A stretch of 64,000 nucleotides of DNA, taken from Curtobacterium pusillum (GTDB lineage: Bacteria; Actinomycetota; Actinomycetes; Actinomycetales; Microbacteriaceae). Positions within the stretch are counted from its first letter, which is position 1. Every line of letters begins with the position of its first letter. This document shows positions 53,406-63,915 of the stretch, one piece after another. Under the pieces are notes generated by a model. The model was not told the origin of the DNA. It did no database searches and saw only the letters and a list, made by a program, of their open reading frames with translations. The stretch is taken from contig NZ_VEIY01000001.1 in the NCBI RefSeq assembly GCF_007680845.1, positions 859,789 to 923,788 on the forward strand. The letters are read 5' to 3'. The position numbers were made by a program, and so were the translations under genes.

Positions 53406-56369
53406 ATGGCCGGAGGCACCAAGTCGACCACGCGCTCGCGCGCGTCCTCGTCGTCCCGTGGAAGCGGGACGCGCGGTCCGTCGCGCACCCAGGCCACGAC
53501 GAAGAAGCTCCCGCAGGCAGCGCCGACGCCGGTGTTCCGCGAGCAGAGCCCGTTCGTGACCTTCTGGCTCGCGATGGCGCACGGTGTCGGGGCGATGTTC
53601 CGCCTGCTCGGCAAGGAGACCCTCGAGAAGGACCAGCGGCGCGACGGTTTCCCGTTCCTGCTGTTCGTCCTCGCGATCGCCGGTGCCGTCGTCGAGTGGC
53701 TCAACCCGACGAACGCGGTCTCCGTCGCGCTCGACGCGTACACGTTCGGCGGCCTGTTCGGTCGGCTGGCGTTCGCGCTCCCGGTGATCATGGTCGTCTT
53801 CGCCGGATGGTTGTTCCGGCACCCGGCCTCCGTGCACGACAACACCCGGATCGGGATCGGCCTCGGGCTGCTGCTCGTGTCGATCGCCTCGCTCTGCCAC
53901 GTCTTCGGCGGCCGACCGAGCGCCGCCGACGGCATGCCGGCGCTGGCCGCTGCGGGCGGCGTGATCGGCTGGGTCGTCATCGGCTGGCTCGTCACGATCG
54001 CCACCGCGTGGGTGGCCGTGCCGGTCGCGATCGTCCTGCTCGTGCTCTCGCTCTTCATCATCACGAAGACGCCGCCGAACAAGCTCGGACGTCGGCTGCA
54101 CGAGCTGTACGCCTACCTGTTCGGTGCGCCGGCCCCCGCGGCCGAGGTCGACCCCGACGTCGACGAGCCCGCGGCGCCGCGGGCGAAGCCCTCGAAGCGC
54201 ACGAAGAAGGGCGACACCGACTTCCAGCTGTTCGACGACCTCGGCTTCGCGGACGACCGGGCGGCCTCCGCCGACGGCGACGACGAAGCGGACGGTGGCA
54301 CGATCCCGTGGTGGCGTCGGAACAAGTCGGGTCGTGAAGAGGACCCGGCGTACGACACCCCCGTCATCAGCGGTGCGACCGCAGCCGTGCCGTCCGGCGG
54401 ACCGAACGCGGGTGCCGCGGCGGGACTCATCGACCACACGCCGGCCGAGCCGGCGTCGGTCAACCTCAACGACTCCGTCGAACACGACCTCGAGGTCGCC
54501 GAGCAGGCGCTCCGCGACTTCGGGACGGACGTGCCGGACCGTTCCGCCGTGCCGGAGGCGATCCGTCCGGACGCGGGCGTGTCCCCGGTGGTCTCCCCGT
54601 CCCTCCCGGTCGATGAGGTCGTTGCGGACGACGTGACCGACGGGGCGGCCGCGGCCGACGGTCTGCCGTCCACGACGGAGTCCGACGAGGACCCGTCCGC
54701 GCCCTACCGGCTGCCCGCCGCCACCACGCTGAGCGCCGGCACGCCCTCGGTCGCGCGCAGCCAGGCGAACGACGACATCGTCGCGGCGATCACCGGTGTC
54801 CTCACCGAGTTCAAGGTGGACGCGAAGGTCACCGGGTTCTCCCGCGGCCCGACGGTCACCCGGTACGAGATCGAGCTCGGCCCGGGCGTGAAGGTCGAGC
54901 GCGTCACGGCGCTCTCGAAGAACCTGTCCTACGCCGTCGCCTCGAACGAGGTCCGCATCCTCTCGCCGATCCCCGGCAAGAGCGCGATCGGCGTCGAGAT
55001 CCCGAACACCGACCGCGAGACCGTGTCGCTCGGCGACGTCCTCCGGTCGAACGCGGCCCGGAAGTCGAAGCACCCGATGACGATCGGCGTCGGCAAGGAC
55101 GTCGAGGGCGGCTTCGTCGTGGCGAACCTCGCGAAGATGCCGCACCTGCTCGTCGCCGGCTCCACCGGGTCCGGCAAGTCGGTGTTCATCAACTCGATGA
55201 TCACCTCGCTCCTCATGCGGGCGAAGCCGTCCGAGGTCCGCATGGTCCTCGTCGACCCGAAGCGGGTCGAGCTGTCGATCTACGCCGGCGTCCCGCACCT
55301 CATCACGCCCATCATCACGAACCCGAAGAAGGCGGCCGAAGCGCTGCAGTGGGTCGTGAAGGAGATGGACATGCGGTACGACGACCTCGCGTCGTTCGGG
55401 TTCCGGCACGTCGACGACTTCAACAAGGCGATCGAGAACAACGAGATCATCCTGCCGGCGGGCAGCGAGCGGAAGCTCAAGCCGTACCCGTACCTGCTCG
55501 TCGTCGTCGACGAGCTCGCGGACCTCATGCTCGTCGCCCCGCGTGACGTCGAGGAGTCGATCGTCCGCATCACCCAGCTCGCCCGAGCGGCCGGCATCCA
55601 CCTTGTCCTCGCCACGCAGCGGCCGTCGGTGGACGTCATCACCGGCCTCATCAAGGCGAACGTGCCGTCGCGGATCGCCTTCGCGGTGACGAGCGTCACG
55701 GACTCCCGGGTCATCCTCGACCAGCCGGGTGCCGACAAGCTCATCGGGCAGGGCGACGCGCTCTTCCTGCCGATGGGGTCGTCGAAGTCCCTCCGCGTGC
55801 AGGGTGCCTGGGTGCAGGAGAGCGAGGTGGCGGAGGTCGTCCAGCACGTCACCCGTCAGGCCCGCCCGGAGTACCGCCAGGACGTCCAGGCCGTGGTCGA
55901 GCGCAAGGAGATCGACGCCGACATCGGCGACGACCTCGAACTGCTGCTCGCCGCCGTCGAACAGGTGGTCTCCACGCAGTTCGGATCGACCTCGATGCTC
56001 CAGCGCAAGCTGCGCGTCGGCTTCGCCAAGGCCGGCCGGCTCATGGACCTCATGGAGTCACGCGACATCGTCGGGCCGTCCGAGGGGTCGAAGGCGCGTG
56101 ACGTGCTCGTCACGACGGACCAGCTGCCCGCGGTGCTCGCGAAGCTGCGCGGCGAGGAGCCGCCCGCGGCCGCCGGGTCGGGCGCGCCGGGCGGTCCCAG
56201 CCTGCCGAGCGGCCCCGGTGCCTCCGGCGCCGCCGCAGTGCCGGCGTCCGCGGCGTCCGACGACGACGACCGCTACGGGGCCGACCCGGTCGGGGACATG
56301 ACGCGCGGGTACGATGAAGCCGATGACGAGCCCGATGAGGACGCGTGGGGACTGACGGGCAGGGAGTGA
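53406..56369 (+). CDS. ftsK: DNA translocase FtsK/SpoIIIE
   Basis: A 987-residue septal DNA pump. A basic Ser/Thr-rich N-terminus leads to four membrane helices (about 80-220), an acidic Pro/Ala/Asp-rich linker (about 240-440), then the motor. The motor has [16 protein letters not shown] as Walker A (about 583), [14 protein letters not shown] as Walker B, and a C-terminal gamma winged helix beginning near [20 protein letters not shown]. It moves chromosome termini during division. The ATG lies 7 bases after TAGGGT (53393-53398), a leaderless start. Confidence 0.96.
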   Translation: MAGGTKSTTRSRASSSSRGSGTRGPSRTQATTKKLPQAAPTPVFREQSPFVTFWLAMAHGVGAMFRLLGKETLEKDQRRDGFPFLLFVLAIAGAVVEWLNPTNAVSVALDAYTFGGLFGRLAFALPVIMVVFAGWLFRHPASVHDNTRIGIGLGLLLVSIASLCHVFGGRPSAADGMPALAAAGGVIGWVVIGWLVTIATAWVAVPVAIVLLVLSLFIITKTPPNKLGRRLHELYAYLFGAPAPAAEVDPDVDEPAAPRAKPSKRTKKGDTDFQLFDDLGFADDRAASADGDDEADGGTIPWWRRNKSGREEDPAYDTPVISGATAAVPSGGPNAGAAAGLIDHTPAEPASVNLNDSVEHDLEVAEQALRDFGTDVPDRSAVPEAIRPDAGVSPVVSPSLPVDEVVADDVTDGAAAADGLPSTTESDEDPSAPYRLPAATTLSAGTPSVARSQANDDIVAAITGVLTEFKVDAKVTGFSRGPTVTRYEIELGPGVKVERVTALSKNLSYAVASNEVRILSPIPGKSAIGVEIPNTDRETVSLGDVLRSNAARKSKHPMTIGVGKDVEGGFVVANLAKMPHLLVAGSTGSGKSVFINSMITSLLMRAKPSEVRMVLVDPKRVELSIYAGVPHLITPIITNPKKAAEALQWVVKEMDMRYDDLASFGFRHVDDFNKAIENNEIILPAGSERKLKPYPYLLVVVDELADLMLVAPRDVEESIVRITQLARAAGIHLVLATQRPSVDVITGLIKANVPSRIAFAVTSVTDSRVILDQPGADKLIGQGDALFLPMGSSKSLRVQGAWVQESEVAEVVQHVTRQARPEYRQDVQAVVERKEIDADIGDDLELLLAAVEQVVSTQFGSTSMLQRKLRVGFAKAGRLMDLMESRDIVGPSEGSKARDVLVTTDQLPAVLAKLRGEEPPAAAGSGAPGGPSLPSGPGASGAAAVPASAASDDDDRYGADPVGDMTRGYDEADDEPDEDAWGLTGRE

Positions 56370-56374
56370 GTGCG

Positions 56375-57019
56375 ATGACCGCCTCGGACAGCACGGACAC
56401 CGCACACGGAGCACGGTTCCCGTGGCGTGGGCGCCTCCTCCGCAAGGGTCCGGGGCCGGCGTCGACCGGCAACGTGGCGAACATCATCACGGTCGTGCGC
56501 ATCCTCATGGCGCCGCTGTTCTTCGTCCTGCTGCTGGCGGACGCGGGACACGACGGCCCGTTGCGGATCTGGGCGGCGATCGTGTTCGTGGTCGCGATCG
56601 TGACGGACAGCGCGGACGGCATCATCGCCCGACGGCAGAACCTCGTCACCGACTTCGGCAAGCTCGTCGACCCCATCGCCGACAAGGTGCTCATCGGCGG
56701 CGCGCTCGTGGCGCTGTCGATCCTCGCCGAGCTGCCCTGGTACGTGACCGTGCTCATCATGGTCCGTGAGATCGGCATCACGGTGTTCCGCTTCGCGGTG
56801 CTCTCGGACCGGGTCATCCCGGCCAGTCGCGGCGGCAAGATCAAGACGGTGCTCCAGGCACTCGCGCTCACCGCTGCCCTGTTCCCCTGGTGGAACCTCG
56901 TCGGGGACTGGGCGCACTGGGTCAACGGGATCCTCATGACCGCGGCGTTCCTGGCGACGATCCTCAGCGGGATCGACTACCTCTGGCAGGCATGGAAGCA
57001 CAACCGCAGCGCAGCGTGA
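56375..57019 (+). CDS. pgsA: CDP-diacylglycerol--glycerol-3-phosphate 3-phosphatidyltransferase
   Basis: A 214-residue membrane enzyme of phospholipid synthesis. The CDP-alcohol transferase signature is exact: Asp78, Asp81-Gly82, Ala85-Arg86, Gly95, Asp99 and Asp103 in the D-x2-DG-x2-AR-x8-G-x3-D-x3-D pattern. About six helices are present. AGGGAG precedes the ATG at 56375 by about 8 bases; a GTG three codons earlier is possible. It begins 5 bases after the ftsK stop. Confidence 0.93.
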   Translation: MTASDSTDTAHGARFPWRGRLLRKGPGPASTGNVANIITVVRILMAPLFFVLLLADAGHDGPLRIWAAIVFVVAIVTDSADGIIARRQNLVTDFGKLVDPIADKVLIGGALVALSILAELPWYVTVLIMVREIGITVFRFAVLSDRVIPASRGGKIKTVLQALALTAALFPWWNLVGDWAHWVNGILMTAAFLATILSGIDYLWQAWKHNRSAA

Positions 57020-57504
57020 CCGGCGCGTCGGAGCTGGTCGCCGCGCTCACCGCCAGGGGCGAGACCGTCGCGGTCGCCGAGTCGCTCACCGGCGGACTCG
57101 TGGTCGCGACGCTCGTCGGGGTGCCGGGAGCCAGTGCCGTGGTCCGCGGCGGGGTTGTGGCGTACGCGACGCCGATCAAGCACGAGCTGCTCGGGGTGTC
57201 CGCCGACCTGCTGGCGTCGAACGGGGCCGTCGACCCGGAGGTCGCGCGACAGATGGCATCCGGGGTGCGGCGGGCCCTCGCGGTCGACGGAGACCCCGCG
57301 ACCTGGGGGATCAGCACCACCGGGGTCGCCGGCCCGGACCCGCAGGACGGGCAGCCGGTCGGCACCGTGTTCGTCGGGATCGCCGACGCCGACGGGGCCA
57401 CCGCGTACGAGTTGCACCTCGACGGCGACCGGGATGCAATCCGCTGGGCGACCGTCTCCGAACTCCTGGCACGGATGTCGTCCACGGTCCGGGCACGGGA
57501 ATAG
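57016..57504 (+). CDS. CinA-family protein (stand-alone NMN amidohydrolase-type domain)
   Basis: A 162-residue protein equal to the C-terminal PncC domain of CinA without the N-terminal domain. It shows VAVAESLTGGLVVATL, GGVVAYATPIKHELLGV and GISTTGVAGPDPQDGQPVGT. Such domains deamidate nicotinamide mononucleotide in pyridine nucleotide recycling. Its GTG overlaps the pgsA stop (GTGA). The pgsA-cinA-clgR-recA order is common in actinobacteria. Confidence 0.9.
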   Translation: MTGASELVAALTARGETVAVAESLTGGLVVATLVGVPGASAVVRGGVVAYATPIKHELLGVSADLLASNGAVDPEVARQMASGVRRALAVDGDPATWGISTTGVAGPDPQDGQPVGTVFVGIADADGATAYELHLDGDRDAIRWATVSELLARMSSTVRARE

Positions 57505-57581
57505 CTCCCGTTTCCACTGGGTTACATCTCACGCAATCTCCAGCGGTACAGCAGCCGGCCTCGCTAGCATGCTGCAACCGG

Positions 57582-57595
57582 CAACGGTAACGTTG
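57582..57595 (+). promoter_or_regulatory. Palindrome in the clgR leader/promoter region
   Basis: CAACG and CGTTG around GTAA form a perfect 14-base inverted repeat just downstream of a TAGCAT -10 candidate at about 57565. It may be an operator, but it does not clearly match the published ClgR consensus. Confidence 0.4.
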
Positions 57596-57658
57596 CTCAA
57601 CCCGAACTCGTCCAACCGGATCGAGCGGGCGCGGAGACGACAGGAAGGAGGAGTTCTC

Positions 57659-57967
57659 ATGGTTCTCGTTCGTCAGGAAATCGGCGATGTTCTGCGGGAC
57701 TTCCGCTTGCAGAAGGGCCGGACCCTCCGTCAGGTCGCGTCCAAGGCCAGCGTCGCGCTCGGGTACCTCAGTGAGGTCGAGCGTGGGCAGAAGGAAGCCA
57801 GCTCGGAGATCCTCGCGTCCGTCGCGGACGCGCTCGACACCCCGATCTCGACCATCATGCGTGAGGTCGGTGACCGTCTCGCGGTCGTCGAAGGCCTCAC
57901 CGCTGTCCCGGACACCCTCCCGGACGACCTCGTCGCCGAGTTCGACAACGACCTCGCGGTGCGCTGA
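57659..57967 (+). CDS. clgR: ClgR-like XRE-family regulator
   Basis: A 102-residue helix-turn-helix protein. The XRE domain runs from about 8 to 65 with LRQVASKASVALGYLSEVERGQKEASSE as its core. The C-terminal tail ends DNDLAVR, hydrophobic and acidic as in Clp substrates. ClgR activates clp protease and other stress genes in actinobacteria; identity rests on sequence and on the location between cinA and recA. The ribosome site AGGAAGGAGGAG is very strong. Confidence 0.88.
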   Translation: MVLVRQEIGDVLRDFRLQKGRTLRQVASKASVALGYLSEVERGQKEASSEILASVADALDTPISTIMREVGDRLAVVEGLTAVPDTLPDDLVAEFDNDLAVR

Positions 57968-57980
57968 CACCGCCGCTCCA

Positions 57981-58016
57981 CGAACGCCCCCGCCGGTCCG
58001 CCGGCGGGGGCGTTCG
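57981..58016. terminator. clgR terminator hairpin
   Basis: A perfect 16-base stem (CGAACGCCCCCGCCGG and complement) with a 4-base loop, 13 bases after the clgR stop, followed by TCGTTGCG. Confidence 0.88.
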
Positions 58017-58052
58017 TCGTTGCGAGACCGTCGTCGTGGTTACGCTGGGACG

Positions 58053-58277
58053 ATGCGGGTGAGTGAGTTCTGGCGTGCCGTCGACCAGGTCTTCGGCGAG
58101 GCGTACGGCGCGGTCGTCACGCGTGACGTCGTGCTCGAGGAGCTCGGCGGGCGGTCGGCGTTCGACGCCCTCGCCGCCGGGATCGACGCGCGCCGGGTGT
58201 GGGACGCGCTCTGCGACTCCCAGGACGTCCCGCTCGACAAGCGGCACGGCAAGGGCCTGGCGGAACCGCGGGACTGA
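58053..58277 (+). CDS. DUF3046-family small protein
   Basis: A 74-residue protein with the family opening [19 protein letters not shown], a central [17 protein letters not shown] and the closing [18 protein letters not shown]3046 genes lie upstream of recA in many actinobacteria; no activity is known. TACGCT (58041-58046) is 6 bases before the ATG, so it has its own leaderless promoter independent of clgR. Confidence 0.9.
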   Translation: MRVSEFWRAVDQVFGEAYGAVVTRDVVLEELGGRSAFDALAAGIDARRVWDALCDSQDVPLDKRHGKGLAEPRD

Positions 58278-58298
58278 GCGCCACCGCGCGCCCCGATC

Positions 58299-58312
58299 CG
58301 AACACGTGTTCG
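58299..58312. promoter_or_regulatory. LexA (SOS) box 1 upstream of recA
   Basis: CGAACACGTGTTCG, a perfect 14-base palindrome with the GAAC-N4-GTTC core of Gram-positive and actinobacterial LexA sites. Confidence 0.88.
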
Positions 58313-58321
58313 GCGTGTTGC

Positions 58322-58337
58322 TCGAACGCGTGTTCGA
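58322..58337. promoter_or_regulatory. LexA (SOS) box 2 upstream of recA
   Basis: TCGAACGCGTGTTCGA is a near-perfect palindrome with the GAAC-N4-GTTC core and matches the TCGAAC-N4-GTTCGA consensus. It is centred 24 bases from box 1 and lies just before a -10 candidate TACTTT (58345-58350), so bound LexA would block that promoter. Confidence 0.92.
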
Positions 58338-58409
58338 TCGGTGGTACTTTCCTCCACATCGGAGCTGTCCGATGGGTTCGTCCACAGATCGCGTGGCCGC
58401 AGGCAGGGA

Positions 58410-58431
58410 TGTCGGTGGCCCGTTCTAGGTT
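58410..58431 (+). promoter_or_regulatory. recA: LexA-independent damage promoter of recA (PafBC type)
   Basis: TGTCGGTG (58410-58417), exactly 8 bases, then TAGGTT (58426-58431). This reproduces the mycobacterial RecA-NDp pattern TGTCRGTG-N8-TANNNT, which is driven by PafBC. It lies about 70 bases downstream of the LexA-controlled -10 box. Confidence 0.85.
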
Positions 58432-58549
58432 CGGAGTCAACGGGAAACAGCCCGGAGCCTTGTGGCAGAAACACCGGCCTTGCACCATCGGCGGGAGTGG
58501 ACGCGACAGCCTACAGGCGGCCGACATCGAGCACCAAGGAGCACCCCTC

Positions 58550-59617
58550 ATGCCATCACCCGCAGACCGCGAGAAGGCCCTCGAGACCGCACTCGCCCAG
58601 ATCGACCGGCAGTTCGGCAAGGGTGCGATCATGCGCCTCGGTTCGGACGAACGAGCCCCGGTCAACGTCATCCAGACCGGTTCGGTCGCGCTCGACGTCG
58701 CGCTCGGGATCGGCGGACTCCCGCGCGGCCGCATCGTCGAGATCTACGGCCCGGAGTCCTCCGGCAAGACGACCCTCACGATCCACGCCATCGCCAACGC
58801 GCAGCGCGCTGGTGGCATCGCGGCCTTCATCGACGCCGAGCACGCGCTCGACCCCGAGTACGCGAAGAAGCTCGGTGTCGACATCGACGCGCTCCTGGTC
58901 TCCCAGCCGGACACCGCCGAGCAGGCGCTCGAGATCGCGGACATGCTCGTCCGGTCCGGCTCGATCGACCTCATCGTGATCGACTCGGTGGCCGCGCTCG
59001 TGCCCCGCGCCGAGATCGAGGGCGAGATGGGTGACTCGCACGTGGGTCTCCAGGCCCGCCTCATGTCGCAGGCGCTCCGGAAGCTCGCCGGTGGGCTCAA
59101 CCAAACCCAGACCACGATGATCTTCATCAACCAGCTGCGCGAGAAGATCGGCGTGTTCTTCGGTTCGCCGGAGACGACCTCGGGTGGTAAGGCGCTGAAG
59201 TTCTACGCGTCCGTCCGACTCGACATCCGCCGCATCGAGACGCTCAAGAGCGGCACCGACGCCGTGGGCAACCGCACGCGCGTCAAGGTCGTCAAGAACA
59301 AGATGGCCCCGCCCTTCAAGCAGGCCGAGTTCGACATCCTCTACGGCGTGGGCATCTCGCGCGAAGGATCGCTGCTCGACTTCGGTGTCGACCACGGCAT
59401 CGTCAAGAAGTCCGGCGCCTGGTACACCTACGACGGCGACCAGCTCGGTCAGGGCAAGGAGAACTCGCGTTCGTTCCTGATCCAGAACCCCGAGATCGCG
59501 GCTGAGATCGAGGGCAAGATCCTCGCGAAGCTCGGCGTCGGCGGGACGAAGGCCGACGCGGCGGATGCGCCGGTCGACTCGATCGCGCCGAAGCTCGCGG
59601 AGCGCAAGGGCGCGTGA
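58550..59617 (+). CDS. recA: Recombinase A
   Basis: A 355-residue RecA, intein-free. Walker A GPESSGKT is at 67-74, [18 protein letters not shown] carries the Walker B region, and [20 protein letters not shown] is the L2 region. It forms the strand-exchange filament and triggers LexA cleavage. AAGGAG lies 8 bases before the ATG. It is preceded by two LexA boxes and a PafBC-type promoter, giving a leader of about 110 bases from the latter. Its stop overlaps recX by 4 bases. Confidence 0.99.
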   Translation: MPSPADREKALETALAQIDRQFGKGAIMRLGSDERAPVNVIQTGSVALDVALGIGGLPRGRIVEIYGPESSGKTTLTIHAIANAQRAGGIAAFIDAEHALDPEYAKKLGVDIDALLVSQPDTAEQALEIADMLVRSGSIDLIVIDSVAALVPRAEIEGEMGDSHVGLQARLMSQALRKLAGGLNQTQTTMIFINQLREKIGVFFGSPETTSGGKALKFYASVRLDIRRIETLKSGTDAVGNRTRVKVVKNKMAPPFKQAEFDILYGVGISREGSLLDFGVDHGIVKKSGAWYTYDGDQLGQGKENSRSFLIQNPEIAAEIEGKILAKLGVGGTKADAADAPVDSIAPKLAERKGA

Positions 59618-60513
59618 CGAGCGACCACGACGGCGAGGGCCTCGCACCGGTCACGGACCTGTTCGGTGCGCGGTCCCGTCGTCGCGCCGGGGCCTCGCCC
59701 GCGCGTGAGCCCGAGCCGGACGCCGGTCCCGGTCCGGAGATCGGCGCAGGCACAGGCACAGGCGCCGGCACCGGCGCAGCCGCGGACGCGGACGCACCGG
59801 TCCCACTGCCGATCGCCGGTGCGCGAGCGCAGGCCGACTGGCTCTCGCCGGTGGTCGGCGACGGCACCGGGGCGAGCATCCGCGCCGAGCAGGACGCCTA
59901 CGACGACGACTCGACCGCCGACGCGTCCACCGCGTCGGTGTTCGCGATCCACTCCGGCGACGAGATCGACCCCGCGGACGCTCCGCGACCGGTCGAGGAA
60001 CAGCGCGCCGACGCCGAACGGTTGAGCATGCGCGCCCTCGGTCGCCGGGGTGTGAGCGAGTCCGAACTCCGGACGATGCTCGGGAAGAACGACCTCGACC
60101 CCGACGTCGTCGAGCACGAGATCGACCGGCTCACCCGCGTCGGGCTCCTCGACGACGTGGCGCTCGCGACCGACCTCGTCGATCGCCTGCACGACCGCAA
60201 GAGTCTCGGTCGTCAGGGCGTGGTGGCCGAGCTGCGTCGCCGCGGGATAGACCAGACCGCGATCGACGCCGCCCTCGACGCGGCAGCCGACGACGATGAC
60301 GACGAGTTCCTCCGCGCCGTCGAGCTCGCCCAGAAGCGTGCGGGGCAGCTCCGCGGGCTCGACCGGGCCACGGCCGAACGGCGGCTGTCGGGCTTCCTGA
60401 TGCGCAAGGGCTACAACGGCGGCATCGTCCGGATCGCGGTGGAGCGTGCGCTCGACGGCGGGCGACCGCCGCGCGGGCCGGGCGGCTCGCGCGGTTCCGT
60501 GCGCTTCGAGTGA
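59614..60513 (+). CDS. recX: RecA regulator RecX with long low-complexity N-terminus
   Basis: A 299-residue protein. The RecX helical repeats occupy about 135-285: [35 protein letters not shown] and [20 protein letters not shown]. The first 130 residues are disordered, Gly/Ala/Asp-rich, including GAGTGTGAGTGAA encoded by a GGCACAGGC-type microrepeat at about 59740-59790. RecX modulates RecA filaments. The overlap GTGA with recA couples their translation. Confidence 0.93.
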   Translation: MTSDHDGEGLAPVTDLFGARSRRRAGASPAREPEPDAGPGPEIGAGTGTGAGTGAAADADAPVPLPIAGARAQADWLSPVVGDGTGASIRAEQDAYDDDSTADASTASVFAIHSGDEIDPADAPRPVEEQRADAERLSMRALGRRGVSESELRTMLGKNDLDPDVVEHEIDRLTRVGLLDDVALATDLVDRLHDRKSLGRQGVVAELRRRGIDQTAIDAALDAAADDDDDEFLRAVELAQKRAGQLRGLDRATAERRLSGFLMRKGYNGGIVRIAVERALDGGRPPRGPGGSRGSVRFE

Positions 60514-60542
60514 CGTCCCTGCCGTTTTAGACTGGGACGACC

Positions 60543-62042
60543 ATGGCCACCGTCGAAGCGCGCCCCCGCACCTACGAAGTCCGCACCTACGGGTGCCAGA
60601 TGAACGTGCACGACTCCGAGCGGCTCAGCGGTTCGCTGCAGGCGGCCGGCTACGTCGCTGCCGACGGTACCGAAGCCGACGTCGTCGTCATCAACACGTG
60701 CGCCGTGCGCGAGAACGCGGACAACCGGCTGTACGGCAACCTCGGGCAGCTCGCGGGCATCAAGCGCGAGCACCCCGGCATGCAGATCGCCGTCGGCGGG
60801 TGCCTGGCGCAGAAGGACAAGAACGTCATCCTCGAGAAGGCGCCGTGGGTCGACGTGGTGTTCGGGACGCACAACATGGGGTCGCTGCCCACCCTGCTCG
60901 AACGGGCACGGCACAACGACGAGGCGCAGATCGAGATCCTCGAAGCGCTCGACGTCTTCCCGTCCACCCTCCCGACCAAGCGCGACTCGACCCACAGCGG
61001 CTGGGTGTCGATCTCCGTCGGGTGCAACAACACCTGCACGTTCTGCATCGTCCCGTCGCTCCGCGGCAAGGAGAAGGACCGCCGCCCCGGTGACGTCCTC
61101 GCCGAGATCCAGGCACTCGTCGACGACGGCGCGATCGAGGTCACGCTGCTCGGGCAGAACGTCAACTCCTACGGCGTGGAGTTCGGCGACCGCCAGGCCT
61201 TCGGCAAGCTGCTGCGCGCCGCCGGACAGATCGACGGTCTCGAGCGCGTGCGCTTCACGAGCCCGCACCCCGCAGCGTTCACCGACGACGTCATCGACGC
61301 CATGGCCGAGACGCCGAACGTCATGCCCCAGCTGCACATGCCGCTGCAGTCCGGGTCCGACCGGGTCCTCAAGGCGATGCGCCGCAGCTACCGGAGCGAG
61401 CGCTTCCTCGGCATCCTCGACCGGGTGCGCGCGAAGATCCCGCACGCGGCGATCTCCACGGACATCATCGTCGGGTTCCCCGGCGAGACCGACGCCGACT
61501 TCGAGGACACCCTGCGCGTGGTCGAACAGTCCCGCTTCGCGTCGGCGTTCACCTTCCAGTACTCGATCCGTCCCGGCACGCCGGCGGCGACGATGGACGA
61601 ACAGCTCCCGAAGCACGTCGTGCAGGAACGCTACGAGCGGCTCGTCGCGCTGCAGGAGCGGATCACCGCGGAAGAGAACGCGAAGCAGGTGGGCCGCAGC
61701 GTCGAGGTGCTCGTCGCGACCGGCGAAGGTCGGAAGGACGACTCGACCCGGCGGCTGTCCGGCCGTGCCGAGGACTCCCGGCTCGTGCACTTCGCCGTGC
61801 CCGACGGCTCCGCCGTGCCGCGCACCGGCGACGTCGTCACGGTCGAGGTGACCCGCTCGGCGCCGCACTTCCTCATCGCCGACAACGACGGCCCGCTCCG
61901 CATCCGTCGGACCCGCGCAGGAGACGCCTGGGACCGCGCGCAGGCGGAGAGCTGCGGTGTCCCGACCCCGAGTGCGGCTGCGCCGGCCGAGGGGCCGCGA
62001 CCGGTGTCGCTCGGGCTGCCGACCCTCCGTGTCGGTCGCTGA
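60543..62042 (+). CDS. miaB: tRNA-2-methylthio-N6-dimethylallyladenosine synthase
   Basis: A 499-residue radical SAM methylthiotransferase. The N-terminal UPF0004 domain binds one cluster through Cys18, Cys53 and Cys87; the SAM cluster is CNNTCTFC (Cys161, Cys165, Cys168). The C-terminal TRAM domain lies around 390-460. It methylthiolates the i6A37 made by MiaA on tRNAs. TAGACT is 9 bases before the ATG. The tail of about 35 residues after TRAM is unconserved and overlaps the miaA start region. Confidence 0.96.
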   Translation: MATVEARPRTYEVRTYGCQMNVHDSERLSGSLQAAGYVAADGTEADVVVINTCAVRENADNRLYGNLGQLAGIKREHPGMQIAVGGCLAQKDKNVILEKAPWVDVVFGTHNMGSLPTLLERARHNDEAQIEILEALDVFPSTLPTKRDSTHSGWVSISVGCNNTCTFCIVPSLRGKEKDRRPGDVLAEIQALVDDGAIEVTLLGQNVNSYGVEFGDRQAFGKLLRAAGQIDGLERVRFTSPHPAAFTDDVIDAMAETPNVMPQLHMPLQSGSDRVLKAMRRSYRSERFLGILDRVRAKIPHAAISTDIIVGFPGETDADFEDTLRVVEQSRFASAFTFQYSIRPGTPAATMDEQLPKHVVQERYERLVALQERITAEENAKQVGRSVEVLVATGEGRKDDSTRRLSGRAEDSRLVHFAVPDGSAVPRTGDVVTVEVTRSAPHFLIADNDGPLRIRRTRAGDAWDRAQAESCGVPTPSAAAPAEGPRPVSLGLPTLRVGR

Positions 62043-62994
62043 CCCCGCGGGCGTCCCGAGCGCCGGGAACGCCGACACCGACCTGATCGCGGTCGTCGGT
62101 GCCACCGGCACGGGCAAGTCCGACCTCGGGATCGCGATCGCCGAACGGCTGCGCCGGTCCGGCCATGACGCCGAGATCGTCAACTCTGACGCGATGCAGC
62201 TCTACCGGGGCATGGACATCGGCACAGCGAAGCTCAGCGTCGACGAGCGCCGTGGCGTCCCGCACCACCAGCTCGACGTCCTCGACGTCACCGACGAGGC
62301 CAGCGTCGCCGCGTACCAGCGGGACGCCCGAGCCGACATCGAGGCGATCCACGATCGTGGTGGCGTCGCCGTGCTCGTCGGTGGCAGCGGGTTGTACGTG
62401 TCCGCCGTCCTGTTCGACCTGGCGTTCCCCGGCACCGATCCCGAACTGCGTGCCCGGCTCGAACGCGAGCACGAGGAGCTCGGTCCCGGCATCCTGCTCG
62501 AGCGGCTCCGATCGCTCGACCCGGCCGCGGCCGTGACCATCGACGCACGCAACCCGCGGCGGTTGATCCGGGCACTCGAGATCGCGAGCCGATCCGAGGT
62601 CGTCACCCCGAGCCTCCCGTCCGCGCCCCGCGCGTGGCGACCCGCTCGGATCCTGCACCTGCACCGGGAACGCGCAGCACTCGTCGCCGGCCTGCACGAG
62701 CGGGCCGCGCGCATGTTCGACGCGGGGCTGGTGGACGAGGTCCGCGCGCTCCGCGAACAGGGACTCGAGCAGGGGAAGACCGCACGCGCAGCGATCGGCT
62801 ACTCGCAGGCGCTCGAGGTCCTCCGTGGCGAGGCGACCGTCGAGCAGGCCGTCGAGGCCACGGCGATCGCGACGCGCAAGTACGCGCGTCGTCAGGTGTC
62901 CTGGTTCCGCCGGTACGGCGACGCCGAACTCGTCGACGTGACCGGGGCCGACCGGGAAGCGCTGACGGAGGCTGCCCGTAGAATCGTCCCGTGA
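62029..62994 (+). CDS. miaA: tRNA dimethylallyltransferase
   Basis: A 321-residue prenyltransferase that modifies A37 of tRNAs reading U-starting codons. [17 protein letters not shown] is the P-loop, [19 protein letters not shown] the tRNA and substrate strand, and [11 protein letters not shown] and [14 protein letters not shown] the C-terminal signatures. The GTG at 62029 overlaps the miaB end by 14 bases, placing both modification enzymes in one transcript. A longer frame from 61957 lies wholly inside miaB and is not supported. Confidence 0.93.
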   Translation: MSVADPAGVPSAGNADTDLIAVVGATGTGKSDLGIAIAERLRRSGHDAEIVNSDAMQLYRGMDIGTAKLSVDERRGVPHHQLDVLDVTDEASVAAYQRDARADIEAIHDRGGVAVLVGGSGLYVSAVLFDLAFPGTDPELRARLEREHEELGPGILLERLRSLDPAAAVTIDARNPRRLIRALEIASRSEVVTPSLPSAPRAWRPARILHLHRERAALVAGLHERAARMFDAGLVDEVRALREQGLEQGKTARAAIGYSQALEVLRGEATVEQAVEATAIATRKYARRQVSWFRRYGDAELVDVTGADREALTEAARRIVP

Positions 62995-63881
62995 CCGAGC
63001 TGCACTTCACCAAGGGCCAGGGGACCGGCAACGACTTCGTCCTGTTCGCCGACCCCGACGCCACGGTCGACCTGACCCCCGACCGCATCCGCGCGATCGC
63101 CGACCGGCGGTTCGGTGTCGGCGGCGACGGGGTGATCCGCGCCGTGCGCTCGGAGGCGCTGCCGGAAGGGCGTCCGCTCGTCGCCGTCGAGCCCGCAGCG
63201 ACGTGGTTCATGGACTACCACAACGCCGACGGCACCATCGCCGAGATGTGCGGCAACGGCATCCGCGTGTTCGCCCGGTACCTCACCGAGTCCGGGCTGG
63301 TCGACCTCGCACCGGGGGAGACACTGACGGTGGGCAGCCGCAAGGGGCTCGTCGACATCCAGCGCACGACGAACGGGTTCTCGGCCGACCTCGGTCGTTG
63401 GGGCCTCGGCATCGAGGGTGGCGGGGCGTCCGACGTGCTCGTGCGCGCCAAGAACCTCGACAACGCACGGCCCGGCCTCGGGATCGACGTCGGGAACCCC
63501 CACGTCGTGGTCGCCCTCGCGACCGAGGACGAACTCGCCGAGGTCGACCTCACCTACGTGCCCGTCCTCGACCCCGCGCCCGCCAACGGCGCGAACGTCG
63601 AGTTCGTCCTGCCCGGCGACCCGCTGGTGCAGGACGGCGTCGGTCAGATCACGATGCGCGTGCACGAGCGTGGCAGCGGCGAGACGCTGTCGTGCGGGAC
63701 GGGCGCGGTGGCCGCTGCGCTCGCGACCCGGTACTGGGCGGGCAACGGTGCGCCGGACACCTGGCGGGTGCGAGTGCCGGGCGGGGTCGTCACGGTGCGG
63801 ATCTTCGCGGCGGAGGACGGCGAGCACGTCGCGCTGTCCGGTCCGGCGGAGCTCGTGTTCTCGGGGGACCTCACGGTCTGA
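62991..63881 (+). CDS. dapF: Diaminopimelate epimerase
   Basis: A 296-residue epimerase converting LL- to meso-diaminopimelate, the last pathway step before peptidoglycan or lysine. The two catalytic cysteines are Cys87 in [14 protein letters not shown] and Cys235 in [28 protein letters not shown] opens the substrate site. The GTG overlaps the miaA stop by 4 bases. Confidence 0.97.
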   Translation: MTELHFTKGQGTGNDFVLFADPDATVDLTPDRIRAIADRRFGVGGDGVIRAVRSEALPEGRPLVAVEPAATWFMDYHNADGTIAEMCGNGIRVFARYLTESGLVDLAPGETLTVGSRKGLVDIQRTTNGFSADLGRWGLGIEGGGASDVLVRAKNLDNARPGLGIDVGNPHVVVALATEDELAEVDLTYVPVLDPAPANGANVEFVLPGDPLVQDGVGQITMRVHERGSGETLSCGTGAVAAALATRYWAGNGAPDTWRVRVPGGVVTVRIFAAEDGEHVALSGPAELVFSGDLTV

Positions 63882-63900
63882 CGGGGCGCGGCTCCGGCCT

Positions 63901-63915
63901 GGAGGCGCGGTGCGG
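63901..63915. repeat. Half-copy of the GGAGGCGCGG hairpin
   Basis: GGAGGCGCGGTGCGG occurs 20 bases after dapF, but the matching right arm is replaced by GGC/CGG-rich sequence running to the window end. It appears to be a decayed member of the family. Confidence 0.55.
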
